Below are positions 13,798-22,829 of a stretch of DNA of 64,000 nucleotides, piece after piece. The stretch is taken from the NCBI GenBank assembly GCA_021838635.1, contig JAKCDC010000013.1:1-64000 (forward strand), written 5' to 3'. A program made the position numbers and the translations under genes. This stretch comes from Pseudomonadota bacterium. GTDB lineage: Bacteria; Pseudomonadota; Gammaproteobacteria; Steroidobacterales; Steroidobacteraceae. Below the pieces are notes generated by a model that had not been told where the DNA came from, did not search any database, and saw nothing but the letters and a program-made list of their open reading frames with translations. Positions within the stretch are counted from its first letter, which is position 1; each line of letters begins with the position of its first letter.

Positions 13798-15231
13798 TCA
13801 GTGGAAGATCCCGCCGGCAGTGAGCCGCTCGGGCAGCTTCGCCGCATCGCGCGTCAACGCCGGGAAAGCAAGCGCCCCGCCAAAGACCACCAACAGGTAC
13901 AGCGCCGGAATCCAGTCCGTGAGCAGCATCAGGTCCCAGCCATGCGCATGGATCGAGTACATCCACACATCGATCAGCCATACCGCCGCCTCGGCGAGCA
14001 CCAACCAGATGATCTTGGCGCGCACCGTGCGCTGCCGGTTGAAAAACGGCAACACGAGGAAGGTTGAGTAAAACACTTCGGTGACGTGCAGGCCGTACAC
14101 CATGTTGTGTTCCGTGGCGAACCCATGCGCGATCCAGCCGAGCCAGAGGAAGGACGCCGCCATCATCAGCACATTGAACTTGTAGAGCACCGAGCGGTAG
14201 CGGATCGAGCGGATCGGATTTCGGTCAAGCAGCGGCAGGAATGCGAGCAGCACGAACGAACCGCCGAACGCCATGATCCCGTAGAGCTTGTCCGGCACGC
14301 CGCGCAACATCGCGTAGAACGGCAGGAAGAACCACAGCGGATGGATGTCCGCCGGCGTGTGCAGAATATTGGCCGGAGTGTAGTTCAGCTTATCGAGCAG
14401 CAGACCCCAGCCGGCCGGGTTGTAGAACACGAACCAGAAGAAAATCACGAAGAACACACTGACGCCGAACAGATCCTTCACCGTGTAGTACGGATGGAAG
14501 GGAATTCCGTCGCGCGGCCAGCCGGACTCGTTCACGTTGTCGTGAATTTCGATGCCATCGGGGTTGTTCGAGCCGACCTGATGCAGCGCGATCAGGTGCA
14601 CGAGCACGAGCGCAAGCAGCAGCATCGGCATCAGAAACACATGGAAGACGAAGAATCTGTTCAGCGTCGGCAGATCGACCACGAACGAGCCGCGCATCCA
14701 GGTCGCAATCGGTTTGCCGATCACCGGCAGCGCGGTCACGAAGTTCGTCACCACCGCCGAGCCCCAGTACGACATCTGCCCCCAGGGCAGCAGATAGCCG
14801 AGGAAGGCTTCGGCGGCGAGCGCCAGGTAGATGAAGATCCCGACCAGCCAGAGCAGTTCGCGCGGCTTCTTGTACGAACCGTACATCACGGCTCGGTACA
14901 TGTGCAGGTAGACCAGGAGGAAGAAGGCCGACGCCCCGACGATGTGCATGTAGCGGATCAGCCAGCCCCAGCGCGAGTCGCGCTGGATGCCGCGCAGCAC
15001 CGACCAGTACGCCAGGTGCGGATTCGGCTGATAGTGAATCGCGAGGAACAATCCGGTCGCCAGCTGCATCACCAGCACCAGCATGGCGAGCGAACCGAAG
15101 AAGTACCAGACATTGAAATTCTTCGGCGCCGGATAACGCGACACCTGGCTGCGCCAGGTGGCCGAGATGGGCAGACGCTGATCGATCCAGCCGAACACAC
15201 CACTCGTTTTTGATGGCTTGCTGTTGTTCAT
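13798..15231 (-). CDS. petB: Cytochrome b of the bc1 complex, variant Qo motif
   Basis: A 477-residue protein with the haem-ligand helices (LFLAIHYQPN, IRYMHIVGASAFFLLVYLHMYRAVMYGSYK, FFVFHVFLMPMLLLALVLVHLIALHQVG), LPWGQMSYWGSAVVTN and FHPYYTVKDLFG. The place of the Qo-site PEWY motif reads PLWF (residues 298-301 in ADIHPLWFFLPFYAMLRG), so the usual acidic residue is lost. The protein is longer than typical cytochrome b: the C-terminus carries extra hydrophobic segments (AKIIWLVLAEAAVWLIDVWM, LLTDWIPALYLLVVFGGALA). The start at 15231 (MNNSKPSK) fits the family. Confidence 0.93.
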   Translation of the reverse strand: MNNSKPSKTSGVFGWIDQRLPISATWRSQVSRYPAPKNFNVWYFFGSLAMLVLVMQLATGLFLAIHYQPNPHLAYWSVLRGIQRDSRWGWLIRYMHIVGASAFFLLVYLHMYRAVMYGSYKKPRELLWLVGIFIYLALAAEAFLGYLLPWGQMSYWGSAVVTNFVTALPVIGKPIATWMRGSFVVDLPTLNRFFVFHVFLMPMLLLALVLVHLIALHQVGSNNPDGIEIHDNVNESGWPRDGIPFHPYYTVKDLFGVSVFFVIFFWFVFYNPAGWGLLLDKLNYTPANILHTPADIHPLWFFLPFYAMLRGVPDKLYGIMAFGGSFVLLAFLPLLDRNPIRSIRYRSVLYKFNVLMMAASFLWLGWIAHGFATEHNMVYGLHVTEVFYSTFLVLPFFNRQRTVRAKIIWLVLAEAAVWLIDVWMYSIHAHGWDLMLLTDWIPALYLLVVFGGALAFPALTRDAAKLPERLTAGGIFH

Positions 15232-15317
15232 GGATTTGAAGACCTTGCAGTTCGTACGTTGCCGCCGCATCGAGAGGCTGTCGCGCCCTCGTTCGGCGCC
15301 GCTCGGCAGGAGCGCCT

Positions 15318-16064
15318 TCAGTGCGCCTTTGGCGTACTCGGCGCACCGTGCAGCTGCGCGTAAGCGGTGAAATTCTTCGGTCCCGTGCCAAGCACCTGGT
15401 CGGGCTTCAATGCCGCCAGATAGGCAATGACCGCGTTCTCCTCATCCGGCGTCAGCGCCCGTGAGATGGTGTACATCACTTGCCCGGGACTATTGGTGCG
15501 CCGGCCGCTCGCGAAGCGCTGCAGTTCCCCGAGCATGTAGGGGGCATGCTGGCCGGCGAGCGCCGGTATCGCCATCGGACCGTTGCCCTCGCCGTTCAGC
15601 GCGTGGCAGGCCGCGCAGGCCGGCAGGCCCTCGGCCGCATTGCCGCGCTGGTAGATGATTTTTCCGAGCTTCAACTGCGCGGCGGTCGCCGGCGCCTGAC
15701 CCACGGCGGTATAGGTCCACATCGGCTTCAGCTGCGAGAAGTACGCCGCGATGGCCTTCAGGTTCGCGTGCTTCGGTGCGGGCGGAATGGTCATGGCCAT
15801 TCCATCCATGATGCTCGACTTGCGTGCCCCGCTGCGGAAGTTCTCCAACTCCTTGAGGATGTAGTTGTACCTCTGGCCGGCGAGATTCGGGTGCGACGGA
15901 CTCATGCCGATCCCGTTCATGCCGTGGCAGGCGGCACACACTGTGAGCAGAGCCGCGCCCTGGGTTGCGGCGCCCGCCGGCGGCAGGCCGTGGTAATCGT
16001 CCTTGCCGTACACCGGGGGGAGAATGGCAATGGCGATCAGGAGTGCGGCCAACGCAGATTTCAT
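15318..16064 (-). CDS. Dihaem cytochrome c4-like protein within the bc1 operon
   Basis: A 248-residue periplasmic protein with a signal peptide (ALLIAIAILPPVYG) and two haem c domains: TVCAACHGMNGIGMSPSHPNLAGQ (Cys43-His47) with methionines in the following loop, and LPACAACHALNGEGNGPMAIPALAGQHAPYMLGEL. The tandem layout is that of cytochrome c4, which carries electrons to terminal oxidases. It lies between the Rieske and cytochrome b genes with gaps of 52 and 86 bases and its own GAAGGA ribosome-binding site. Placement of a c4 gene with bc1 genes recalls the petI operon of Acidithiobacillus; inside the operon it could be the dedicated acceptor or donor. Confidence 0.88.
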   Translation of the reverse strand: MKSALAALLIAIAILPPVYGKDDYHGLPPAGAATQGAALLTVCAACHGMNGIGMSPSHPNLAGQRYNYILKELENFRSGARKSSIMDGMAMTIPPAPKHANLKAIAAYFSQLKPMWTYTAVGQAPATAAQLKLGKIIYQRGNAAEGLPACAACHALNGEGNGPMAIPALAGQHAPYMLGELQRFASGRRTNSPGQVMYTISRALTPDEENAVIAYLAALKPDQVLGTGPKNFTAYAQLHGAPSTPKAH

Positions 16065-16116
16065 TGCGGTCGTTTCCTTCGTTGATGGATTGCTGATGTG
16101 CGGCGCGGCGACGCAC

Positions 16117-16797
16117 TCACCAGATATCGGGCGACCAGTTCTTCTTCGCCCCGGACGCGTCCACCTCGCCGATGCGGGCCACGGTCGCGGACTTCCAGAA
16201 GTAAGGCGGGATCGGGATATTCAACGGCGCCGGTGACCCCTCGATCACGCGCGCGGAGAAGTCATACATTGAACCGTGACAGGCGCAGTGAAAGCCGCCC
16301 GGCCACCACGGCGTCACGGTGTGCGGCGCGGGCCGGTAACCGGGAATGCACTGCATGTGGGTGCACAGCGCGACGGCGATGAAGTATTCCGGCCGCAGCG
16401 CCCGGTAGTTCCCGTTCACGAACTGGGTGGTTGGCTGTTGATTCTGCGTGCTGTGCGGATCCTTCAGTCGCTGCAGCAGCGAGGCTTCCTCGAGCGTCTT
16501 GAGCATCCACGGCTCGCGCCTGAGGATCCAGATTGGCTTCTTCTTCCACTCAGCAAGAATCAGCTGTCCGGGTTCGATGCGGCTGACGTCCACTTCGATC
16601 GGTGCGCCGAGCGCCTCGACGGCCTTGCCCGGGTTCATGTTGTCGATTAGCGCATCGGCCAGGAGCCCGACCGCACCGGCGCCGAGCACCCCGGCGGTGC
16701 CGATCAGGAAGTTCCGCCGCGCCTTGTCGGTCTGCGGCGCGGGTCGGATGGAATCCATGACCACGTCTTGTTCTGCCTGCTTCGCATCATCTCTCAT
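16117..16797 (-). CDS. petA: Rieske iron-sulfur subunit of the bc1 complex
   Basis: A 226-residue protein with a twin-arginine-type N-terminus (KARRNFLIGTAGVLGAGAVGLLADALI) that also serves as membrane anchor, and the two cluster-binding motifs CTHMQC and CACHGSMYD, each with Cys and His ligands of the 2Fe-2S centre. A Gly-Ser in the second box is present, as in high-potential clusters. It is the first gene of the operon running Rieske, c4-like cytochrome, cytochrome b, cytochrome c1, small membrane protein. A TATACA box lies about 50 bases upstream. Confidence 0.93.
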   Translation of the reverse strand: MRDDAKQAEQDVVMDSIRPAPQTDKARRNFLIGTAGVLGAGAVGLLADALIDNMNPGKAVEALGAPIEVDVSRIEPGQLILAEWKKKPIWILRREPWMLKTLEEASLLQRLKDPHSTQNQQPTTQFVNGNYRALRPEYFIAVALCTHMQCIPGYRPAPHTVTPWWPGGFHCACHGSMYDFSARVIEGSPAPLNIPIPPYFWKSATVARIGEVDASGAKKNWSPDIW

Positions 16798-17252
16798 GGC
16801 TTGCGCCTTTCTGCCGTCGGTTCTGCTGTGCGGTGAACTGTATACGAGCCGGATGGAGAGCGCCTTGCCCGCGCGGTCGGCTCAGTCGGATACGTGCGCA
16901 GCGGCGCGCCGCACCGGGTCGGCAACGCCGTTCGTCGCGGCGGCCGGCCGTGCATCGCGCCAGCGGTGGGAAAATCGGTTGTTTCGACAAGAATCAGCAC
17001 CCTCGGCGCACGTCCCGGCCGCCGGTACCGCCCGCCGCAGCGCTGCTGCGTTCGGGCGTAACCAAGGGCGCGTTCGACTCCATCTGCGCGCAGATGGTAT
17101 CGGTCGCGACGCGTTACGCTCATACGTATTCACCGCAATGGTCACGGGAAAGATCTGATATTCATCAACGAGGCGCGCGTCCGAGCGCCGCTGCGCAGAG
17201 CATATGGCTTTGCCGTATAGTGCGCGCACTTTTCCACACGACACAGAGTGCG
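16798..17252. other. Divergent intergenic region between bc1 operon and SDR gene
   Basis: No gene is recognisable in these 455 bases. It must hold the promoters of both the minus-strand bc1 operon and the plus-strand SDR gene. Candidate -10 boxes are TATACA near 16851 (minus) and TATAGT at 17216-17221 (plus), each without a clear -35. Confidence 0.45.
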
Positions 17253-18035
17253 ATGGACTCGAGTGACTGGGGTGCGGCCGACTACGGCCGCCTGTTGAGT
17301 TACGATGCGGGCGCGGATCTGCTCGCCGGCCGGATCATTCTGTTGAGCGGAGCGTCGCAGGGCATCGGTCGCGCCGTCGCGCTGCGCTATGCGCGGCACG
17401 GCGCGCAGCTCGTGCTGCTCGACTGGGATCGCGCGGGACTGGAGTCCCTCAACGAGGAGATGGCGAGCCTCGGCACTGTCGAACCGCTGCTCTGTCCGGC
17501 GGATCTGTCCGGCATCACGATCGCCGGCCTGCGCGAGATCACCGGGCGCATCGATGAGCGCTTCGGACGACTCGACGGACTCCTCAACAATGCCGCCTGG
17601 ATCGGCGCGCTGACGCCCTTCGAGCACTATCCGCCGGCGACCTGGACCAAGGTCATGAACATCAACCTGGCGGCACCCTTTTTCCTCACCCAGTGGTGCA
17701 TGCCGCTGCTGCACAAGTCGCCCGATCCGGTCGTCGGCTTCTCGCTGCATGCGGCGGACCGGGCGTTCTGGGGCGGCTTTGCCATGGCCAAGGCCGCGCA
17801 GGAAGCGCTGATCGGCGTGTTGGCCGACGAGTATCACGCCAGCAGTGCGCATCCGGTGCGCGTATTTGGGATCGACACCGGGGCCATCATGACCCCCGGA
17901 AGGCGGCTGCACTACCCGGGGGAGGCCGCTGGCACCCATCCGTCCCCGGACGAGGTCACCGGACCCTACCTGTACGCCATGGGACCTCAAGCCCGCGAAC
18001 GCAGTCCTCTGCTGCTGCGCGCGGCGGCTCGCTAG
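17253..18035 (+). CDS. Short-chain dehydrogenase/reductase-like protein lacking the catalytic Tyr
   Basis: A 260-residue Rossmann protein close to the YciK group: nucleotide motif SGASQGIG (Gly33-Gly39), DWD after the second strand (NAD/NADP selectivity), NNAA (112-115), and a VNNINLAAPFFLTQ-like segment (MNINLAAPFFLTQWCMPLL). The active-site region reads VGFSLHAADRAFWGGFAMAK: the tyrosine of YxxxK is Phe176 with Lys180 kept, and the canonical serine position is Phe163. Redox catalysis by the standard mechanism is therefore doubtful. An SDR gene (sdrA) accompanies cytochrome c4 and bc1 genes in Acidithiobacillus petI; here it is adjacent but divergent. The ATG at 17253 fits the family length. 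Confidence 0.85.
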   Translation: MDSSDWGAADYGRLLSYDAGADLLAGRIILLSGASQGIGRAVALRYARHGAQLVLLDWDRAGLESLNEEMASLGTVEPLLCPADLSGITIAGLREITGRIDERFGRLDGLLNNAAWIGALTPFEHYPPATWTKVMNINLAAPFFLTQWCMPLLHKSPDPVVGFSLHAADRAFWGGFAMAKAAQEALIGVLADEYHASSAHPVRVFGIDTGAIMTPGRRLHYPGEAAGTHPSPDEVTGPYLYAMGPQARERSPLLLRAAAR

Positions 18036-18206
18036 CCGCTCGAACGCCCCGGCCGGGCGCCGGGTGCCGGGCGAGGCTGTGCCGGTGAGCACCGGCGGCC
18101 ACGATCCTCATCGCCCCAAGGACGGCCGTTCCCAGCGGAATCCCTCCGCCCTTCGTGGTAGTTTCGCGACCATCAGCCCACCGCAATCTCGGATTCCGGA
18201 CGCGCC

Positions 18207-20876
18207 ATGCCCGACTCTCGCCCCTCCGCTGCCGCTGCCGCACCCGCGCCGCGCCAGACCCGGCTCGCCGATTACCAGCCGCCCGCCTACCTCATCGATA
18301 CGGTCCGACTGGAATTCCTCCTCGACCCGCAGGCGACCCGGGTGCGCTCGGCGCTCGCGTTGCGCCGCAATCGCGCGCTCGAGCGCCCGGCGATGCTGCG
18401 GCTCGATGGAGCCGGGCAGCCGGTGCTCGCCATTGCCATCGACGGCGTCGCGCTCAGCGCCGAGCGGTGGCGACTCCAGGGCGCAACGCTGCTGATCGAT
18501 GCGGTTCCGGACACCTGCCTGCTCGAGATCGACACGCGGATCAACCCGACCGCCAATACCGAGCTCTCGGGTCTGTACGTCTCGAACGGTGCCTTTTTCA
18601 CCCAGTGCGAAGCGGAAGGCTTCCGCCGCATCACCTATTTCCCGGATCGCCCCGACGTGATGGCGCGCTACACGGTGAGCATCACCGCCGATCCGGCCAC
18701 CTGCCCGGTGATGCTCTCGAACGGCAACCCCGGGGCGCTGGAGATGCTGCCCGACGGGCGCCACCGCATCACCTGGATCGACCCGCATCCGAAGCCCTGC
18801 TACCTGTTCGCACTGGTCGCCGGTCCGCTGGTCGCGGTGCGCGACCGCTTCACCACCCGCTCGGGCCGCGAGGTGGCGCTGGCGATCTGGGTGCGCCCCG
18901 GGGATGAGGGCCGCTGCGCGCACGCCATGCGCTCACTGCAGGCGGCGATGCGGTGGGACGAGGAGCGCTTCGGCCTGCAGTACGATCTCGACGTGTTCAA
19001 CATCGCCGCCGTGTCGGACTTCAACATGGGCGCGATGGAGAACAAGGGCCTGAACATCTTCAACACCAAGTGCGTGCTGGCGGACCCCGAGACGGCCACC
19101 GACGCCGACTACCAGAGCATCGAGTCGGTCGTCGCCCACGAGTACTTCCACAACTGGACCGGCAATCGCGTCACCTGCCGCGACTGGTTCCAGCTGTCGT
19201 TGAAGGAGGGACTGACGGTCTACCGCGACCAGGAATTCAGCATGGATCAGGGCTCGCGCGCGGTGAAGCGCATCGGCGATGTGCGCGTGCTGCGCGAGGC
19301 GCAGTTCCGTGAGGACGCCGGTCCGCTTGCCCATCCGGTGCAGCCCGACCGCTATGAAGCGATCGACAACTTCTACACCGCGACCGTATACAACAAGGGT
19401 GCTGAAGTCATCCGCATGATGGCCACCATCATCGGTCGCGATGCATTTCGCCGCGGCATGGACCTGTACTTCGCCCGCCACGATAACCAGGCCGTCACCA
19501 TCGATGAGTTCGTTGCGGCGATGGCGGACGCCTCGGGCGTCGATCTGAGCCGATTCAAGGGCTGGTATCACCAAGCCGGCACGCCCGAGCTCACCGTCGC
19601 CGACGAATACGATGGCGCCAGCGGCCGCTACGTGCTCACCGTCACCCAGCGCACACCGCCGACCCCCGGCCAGGCGCACAAGACTGCGCTGGTGGTGCCG
19701 CTCGCCATGGGCCTGCTCGATCAGACCGGGGCCCCGCTGCCGGTGCGGCTTGCCGGGGAATCGGCCGCACCCGCCGGCTCGCGCGTGCTGCTGGCCGATG
19801 CCGAGCAGTCCCGCTTCGTGTTCGACGGGCTGCCCCGCCGGCCGGTCCCCTCGCTGTTGCGCGGGTTTTCCGCCCCGGTGCGCCTCAACGGCTTGAGCGC
19901 ACCGCAGCTGCGGCTGCTCGCCACCCATGACAGCGATCCGTTCGTACGCTGGGACGCCGGCCAGCGCTATGCCACCGATGCACTGCTCGCGATGGCGCAG
20001 GCCTGGCGCGGCGGCCAGGCGCCGCTGCTCGAACCGGCGGTGATCGATGCCGCGGCCGCGACGCTCGCGGCGGCCGATGCCGATCCGGCCTTTGCGGCCG
20101 AGGCGCTCGCGTTGCCGGGCGAGGCCTACCTCGCCGATCAGCTCGAGCGGGTCGACCCGGAGGCGATCCACGCGGCGCGGGAGGCGGCAAAGCGCGCCGT
20201 TGGGCACGCGCTGCGCAAGGAGCTGCATGCCGCCTACGAGCGACTCACCGACGCAGGACCCTACCGCATCGACGGCGGGTCGATCGGTCGGCGCACCCTG
20301 CGCAACACCTGCCTCGCCTACCTGCTCGCCGCCGGCGAGGCCGACAGCCTGAGGCTCGCCAAGTCGCAGTTCGACCACGGCGGGAACATGACCGACGTGC
20401 TGGCGGCACTCGCGGGGCTGTCGCATGTCGAGTGCCCGGAGCGCATCGAGGCGCTGCAGGCATTTCATGCGCGCTGGCGCACCGATGCGCTCGTGCTCGA
20501 CAAGTGGTTCGCCATCCAGGCGTGCTCCTCTCTGCCCCAGACTCCCGCGGCCGTCCGCGCACTTGCGGCGCATGCGGATTTCGATCTGCGCAACCCGAAC
20601 CGCGTGCGTGCGCTGGTCGGCATCTTCGCGAGCCGCAACCCGGTGCACTTTCACAGCGCCTCCGGTGCCGGCTACGCCTTCCTCGCCGACACCATCCTCG
20701 CGCTCGATCCGATCAATCCGCAGGTCGCCGCCCGGCTGGTCGCCCCGCTGTGTCCGTGGCGGCGCATGGACCCGACGCGCCAGGACCAGATGCGCGCCGA
20801 GCTGCAGCGCATCCTCTCGGCCACACGTTTGAGCCGCAATACCCACGAGATGGCCGCGCGCGGACTGGCCGCCTGA
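18207..20876 (+). CDS. pepN: Aminopeptidase N (M1 family)
   Basis: An 889-residue M1 metallopeptidase of the bacterial PepN type, removing N-terminal residues from peptides in the cytoplasm. It has GLYVSNGAFFTQCEAEGFRRITYFPDRPDVM, the GAMENKGLNIFN exopeptidase motif, and the zinc motif HEYFHNW (His311, Glu312, His315) with the third ligand in LKEGLTVYRDQEF. The downstream MAGGxY-type and C-terminal solenoid domains are full length. It starts after an intergenic gap of 171 bases behind the SDR gene on the same strand. The gene is intact and typical. Confidence 0.96.
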   Translation: MPDSRPSAAAAAPAPRQTRLADYQPPAYLIDTVRLEFLLDPQATRVRSALALRRNRALERPAMLRLDGAGQPVLAIAIDGVALSAERWRLQGATLLIDAVPDTCLLEIDTRINPTANTELSGLYVSNGAFFTQCEAEGFRRITYFPDRPDVMARYTVSITADPATCPVMLSNGNPGALEMLPDGRHRITWIDPHPKPCYLFALVAGPLVAVRDRFTTRSGREVALAIWVRPGDEGRCAHAMRSLQAAMRWDEERFGLQYDLDVFNIAAVSDFNMGAMENKGLNIFNTKCVLADPETATDADYQSIESVVAHEYFHNWTGNRVTCRDWFQLSLKEGLTVYRDQEFSMDQGSRAVKRIGDVRVLREAQFREDAGPLAHPVQPDRYEAIDNFYTATVYNKGAEVIRMMATIIGRDAFRRGMDLYFARHDNQAVTIDEFVAAMADASGVDLSRFKGWYHQAGTPELTVADEYDGASGRYVLTVTQRTPPTPGQAHKTALVVPLAMGLLDQTGAPLPVRLAGESAAPAGSRVLLADAEQSRFVFDGLPRRPVPSLLRGFSAPVRLNGLSAPQLRLLATHDSDPFVRWDAGQRYATDALLAMAQAWRGGQAPLLEPAVIDAAAATLAAADADPAFAAEALALPGEAYLADQLERVDPEAIHAAREAAKRAVGHALRKELHAAYERLTDAGPYRIDGGSIGRRTLRNTCLAYLLAAGEADSLRLAKSQFDHGGNMTDVLAALAGLSHVECPERIEALQAFHARWRTDALVLDKWFAIQACSSLPQTPAAVRALAAHADFDLRNPNRVRALVGIFASRNPVHFHSASGAGYAFLADTILALDPINPQVAARLVAPLCPWRRMDPTRQDQMRAELQRILSATRLSRNTHEMAARGLAA

Positions 20877-21505
20877 GTGTCGGGGCGCGCAGTGGGATGC
20901 TCGGCCGGCGGCCGGTGTGTGCGGCGGATGGGCGGCCCCACGAGCGGCCCTGAGCCGATGCGCCCCATTCCATCGATGGGCTGTGTGCTCCGCCCCAGCA
21001 CGGCGCACGCCGCTACGGCACAATAGCGCAGGACGCTGCGACACACCGCCCACGACTCGCGGTGCAACGCCCGAGGTTCCCTGCCGTCAGATGTGGGGCA
21101 CACGAGCGCCCCTGCGGGTCGTCCTCGCCCTGGAATCCCCTCGGACCGACGCCCCGGCGCGATGCAGCGCTCGACGGACCCTACGGCCGCGAAATCCGTA
21201 TGGCCAAGGTCAACTCTGCGGTTGACACAGGGGGGGCAGACCGGGCAAGTTCTCCGACTGTCGCTGATTAGCGACGTTGTCGCCGGGATCCGCTCGCCCG
21301 ACGGCTGGCGGAAGGGGTGGGCGGCGGCAGCGATGCCGATGCTGGAACCCCCGCGAGTACGGGCTCGCACCACGAGACGGATCACGGACTGTGCCGCTGG
21401 ACGGCGCGGCCGGAACGATACATCTAGTTTTTCGAGCGGCTGCGGCCGCGACGGCGTGCCGGGCCGCAAGGCCCGCCGCTGCAGCAGCGCCGGTGGAGAA
21501 TGTGC
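20877..21505. other. Long intergenic region, no gene seen
   Basis: About 630 bases between pepN and the adaptor gene contain no convincing ORF on either strand. The only structure noticed is a hairpin GTCGCT-GATT-AGCGAC (21260-21275) without a T-run. The stretch is long for this dense chromosome and may hold a promoter, an untranslated RNA or a degraded gene. Confidence 0.4.
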
Positions 21506-22798
21506 ATGAGTGTTGAGCCAGAATCGCTTCGGGTCCCCCCATGGGAGGGCCACAAGCCGCTGCCGCAGCATCCCTGGTGGCGGCGGCACAGCGGCTGGAT
21601 CGTCGCCGGGCTGATCGCACTACTCGCCGGCGCCGGCTGGGCCTGGCAGGTTCGCACCCGCAACGTGGCCCAGGTCGCCCTGAGCAGCCTGTCGATCGGC
21701 ACGGTGGAGCACGGCACGTTCCCGGTACGGGTGAAGGCCACGGGTAAACTCTTCCCGGCCCAATCGCGCTGGATCGCCGCGCCGACCACCGGCGTGGTCG
21801 AGCAGGTCTGGGTCGAGCCCGGTGAGCGAGTTCGGCGCGGCGCGCCGCTCGTGACGCTCTCGAACCCGCAGCTGGCCAACTCCGCGCAAAGCGCGGTGGC
21901 CGCCCTGGCCGCCGCGAAAGCCGAGCTGATCGCACAGCAGCAGAGCGAACAGAGCGCCGTGCTCAATGAACGCTCGACGATCGCGAGCATGAAAGTGCAC
22001 CTGGAGAGTTCCGCGATGCATGTCGCGGCCGACCGCAAACTCGCCGCCGAGGGCATCGTCGGCCACTTCCAGTATGCCGATGAGAAGCTGCGCTACGGGT
22101 TGCAGCAGAAACAGCTGCACCTGGAGGAGCAGCGCCTGACCCGTCTGAAGTCGGGCAATCGCGCACTGCTGCGCGCCGAACGGGAGCGTGTCGAGCAGCA
22201 GGCGGTGTTGACGGCGCTGCGTGAATCGGAGCTTGCCAAACTCACCGTACGGGCGCCGGTGGGCGGCCAGATCGAGGAAATCAACGCCCAGATGGGCCAA
22301 CAGGTGTCCCTCGGCGCCGACCTCGCGCGCATCAGCTCACCCGATGCGCTCATGGCGCAATTGCACGTGAGTCAGTACTCCGCGGCGAGCGTCAAACCCG
22401 GACTGCGAGTCAGCATCGACACGCATGATGGCATCGTCGCGGGACGGGTACTGCGCATCGATCCGACCGTCAAGGGCGGTGTGGTCACGGTTTACGTGCG
22501 TCTCACCGGTACGCCGCCCGCCGGCTCGCGCGCAAACGAAAGCGTGGATGCGACGCTGCGGGTCGCGACGCTACACCACGTCGATTTCGTCGCCCGACCG
22601 GAGGGTGTTGCTAGTGGTAAGAAGGTGCGAGTCTTCGTAGTGACGGCCAAAGGCACCCGGGCCGTGCGGCGGAAGGTCCGCTTTGGCGTCGGCTCGATCC
22701 ATCGCATCGAAGTGCTCTCCGGGCTGCATGCCGGTGAGCGCATCGTACTCTCGGTGCCCTCGGCCTATCGGGATGAGCAGGTGCTCGAGCTGCATTGA
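21506..22798 (+). CDS. HlyD/MFP-type periplasmic adaptor protein
   Basis: A 430-residue adaptor: short cytoplasmic N-terminus, one membrane segment (WIVAGLIALLAGAGWAW), a first biotinyl-lipoyl half (VKATGKLFPAQSRWIAAPTTGVVEQVWVEPGERVRRGAPLVTL), a long coiled-coil hairpin (about residues 140-250, rich in Gln, Glu and Ala), the second lipoyl half (LTVRAPVGGQIEEINAQMGQQVSLGADLARI) and a beta-barrel. Such proteins link inner-membrane ABC or RND pumps to an outer-membrane channel. No pump gene is next to it. ATG 21506 was preferred to ATG 21500 because GGAG lies eight bases ahead. Confidence 0.88.
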   Translation: MSVEPESLRVPPWEGHKPLPQHPWWRRHSGWIVAGLIALLAGAGWAWQVRTRNVAQVALSSLSIGTVEHGTFPVRVKATGKLFPAQSRWIAAPTTGVVEQVWVEPGERVRRGAPLVTLSNPQLANSAQSAVAALAAAKAELIAQQQSEQSAVLNERSTIASMKVHLESSAMHVAADRKLAAEGIVGHFQYADEKLRYGLQQKQLHLEEQRLTRLKSGNRALLRAERERVEQQAVLTALRESELAKLTVRAPVGGQIEEINAQMGQQVSLGADLARISSPDALMAQLHVSQYSAASVKPGLRVSIDTHDGIVAGRVLRIDPTVKGGVVTVYVRLTGTPPAGSRANESVDATLRVATLHHVDFVARPEGVASGKKVRVFVVTAKGTRAVRRKVRFGVGSIHRIEVLSGLHAGERIVLSVPSAYRDEQVLELH

Positions 22799-22829
22799 CC
22801 GGTGCGGCCCGACCGCCCGCGCATCGCCC

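Noticed and set aside
14086-15213. 375-residue plus-strand open frame opposite cytochrome b
   Set aside because: It is His/Gln/Arg-rich, has no motif, and cytochrome b is unambiguous on the other strand.
18933-21053. 706-residue minus-strand open frame opposite pepN
   Set aside because: It is a shadow of the GC-rich pepN codons. It has no homology, no Shine-Dalgarno and low-complexity Arg/His/Gly composition.
21260-21275. Hairpin GTCGCT-GATT-AGCGAC as terminator
   Set aside because: The stem is only 6 bp and no T-run follows.
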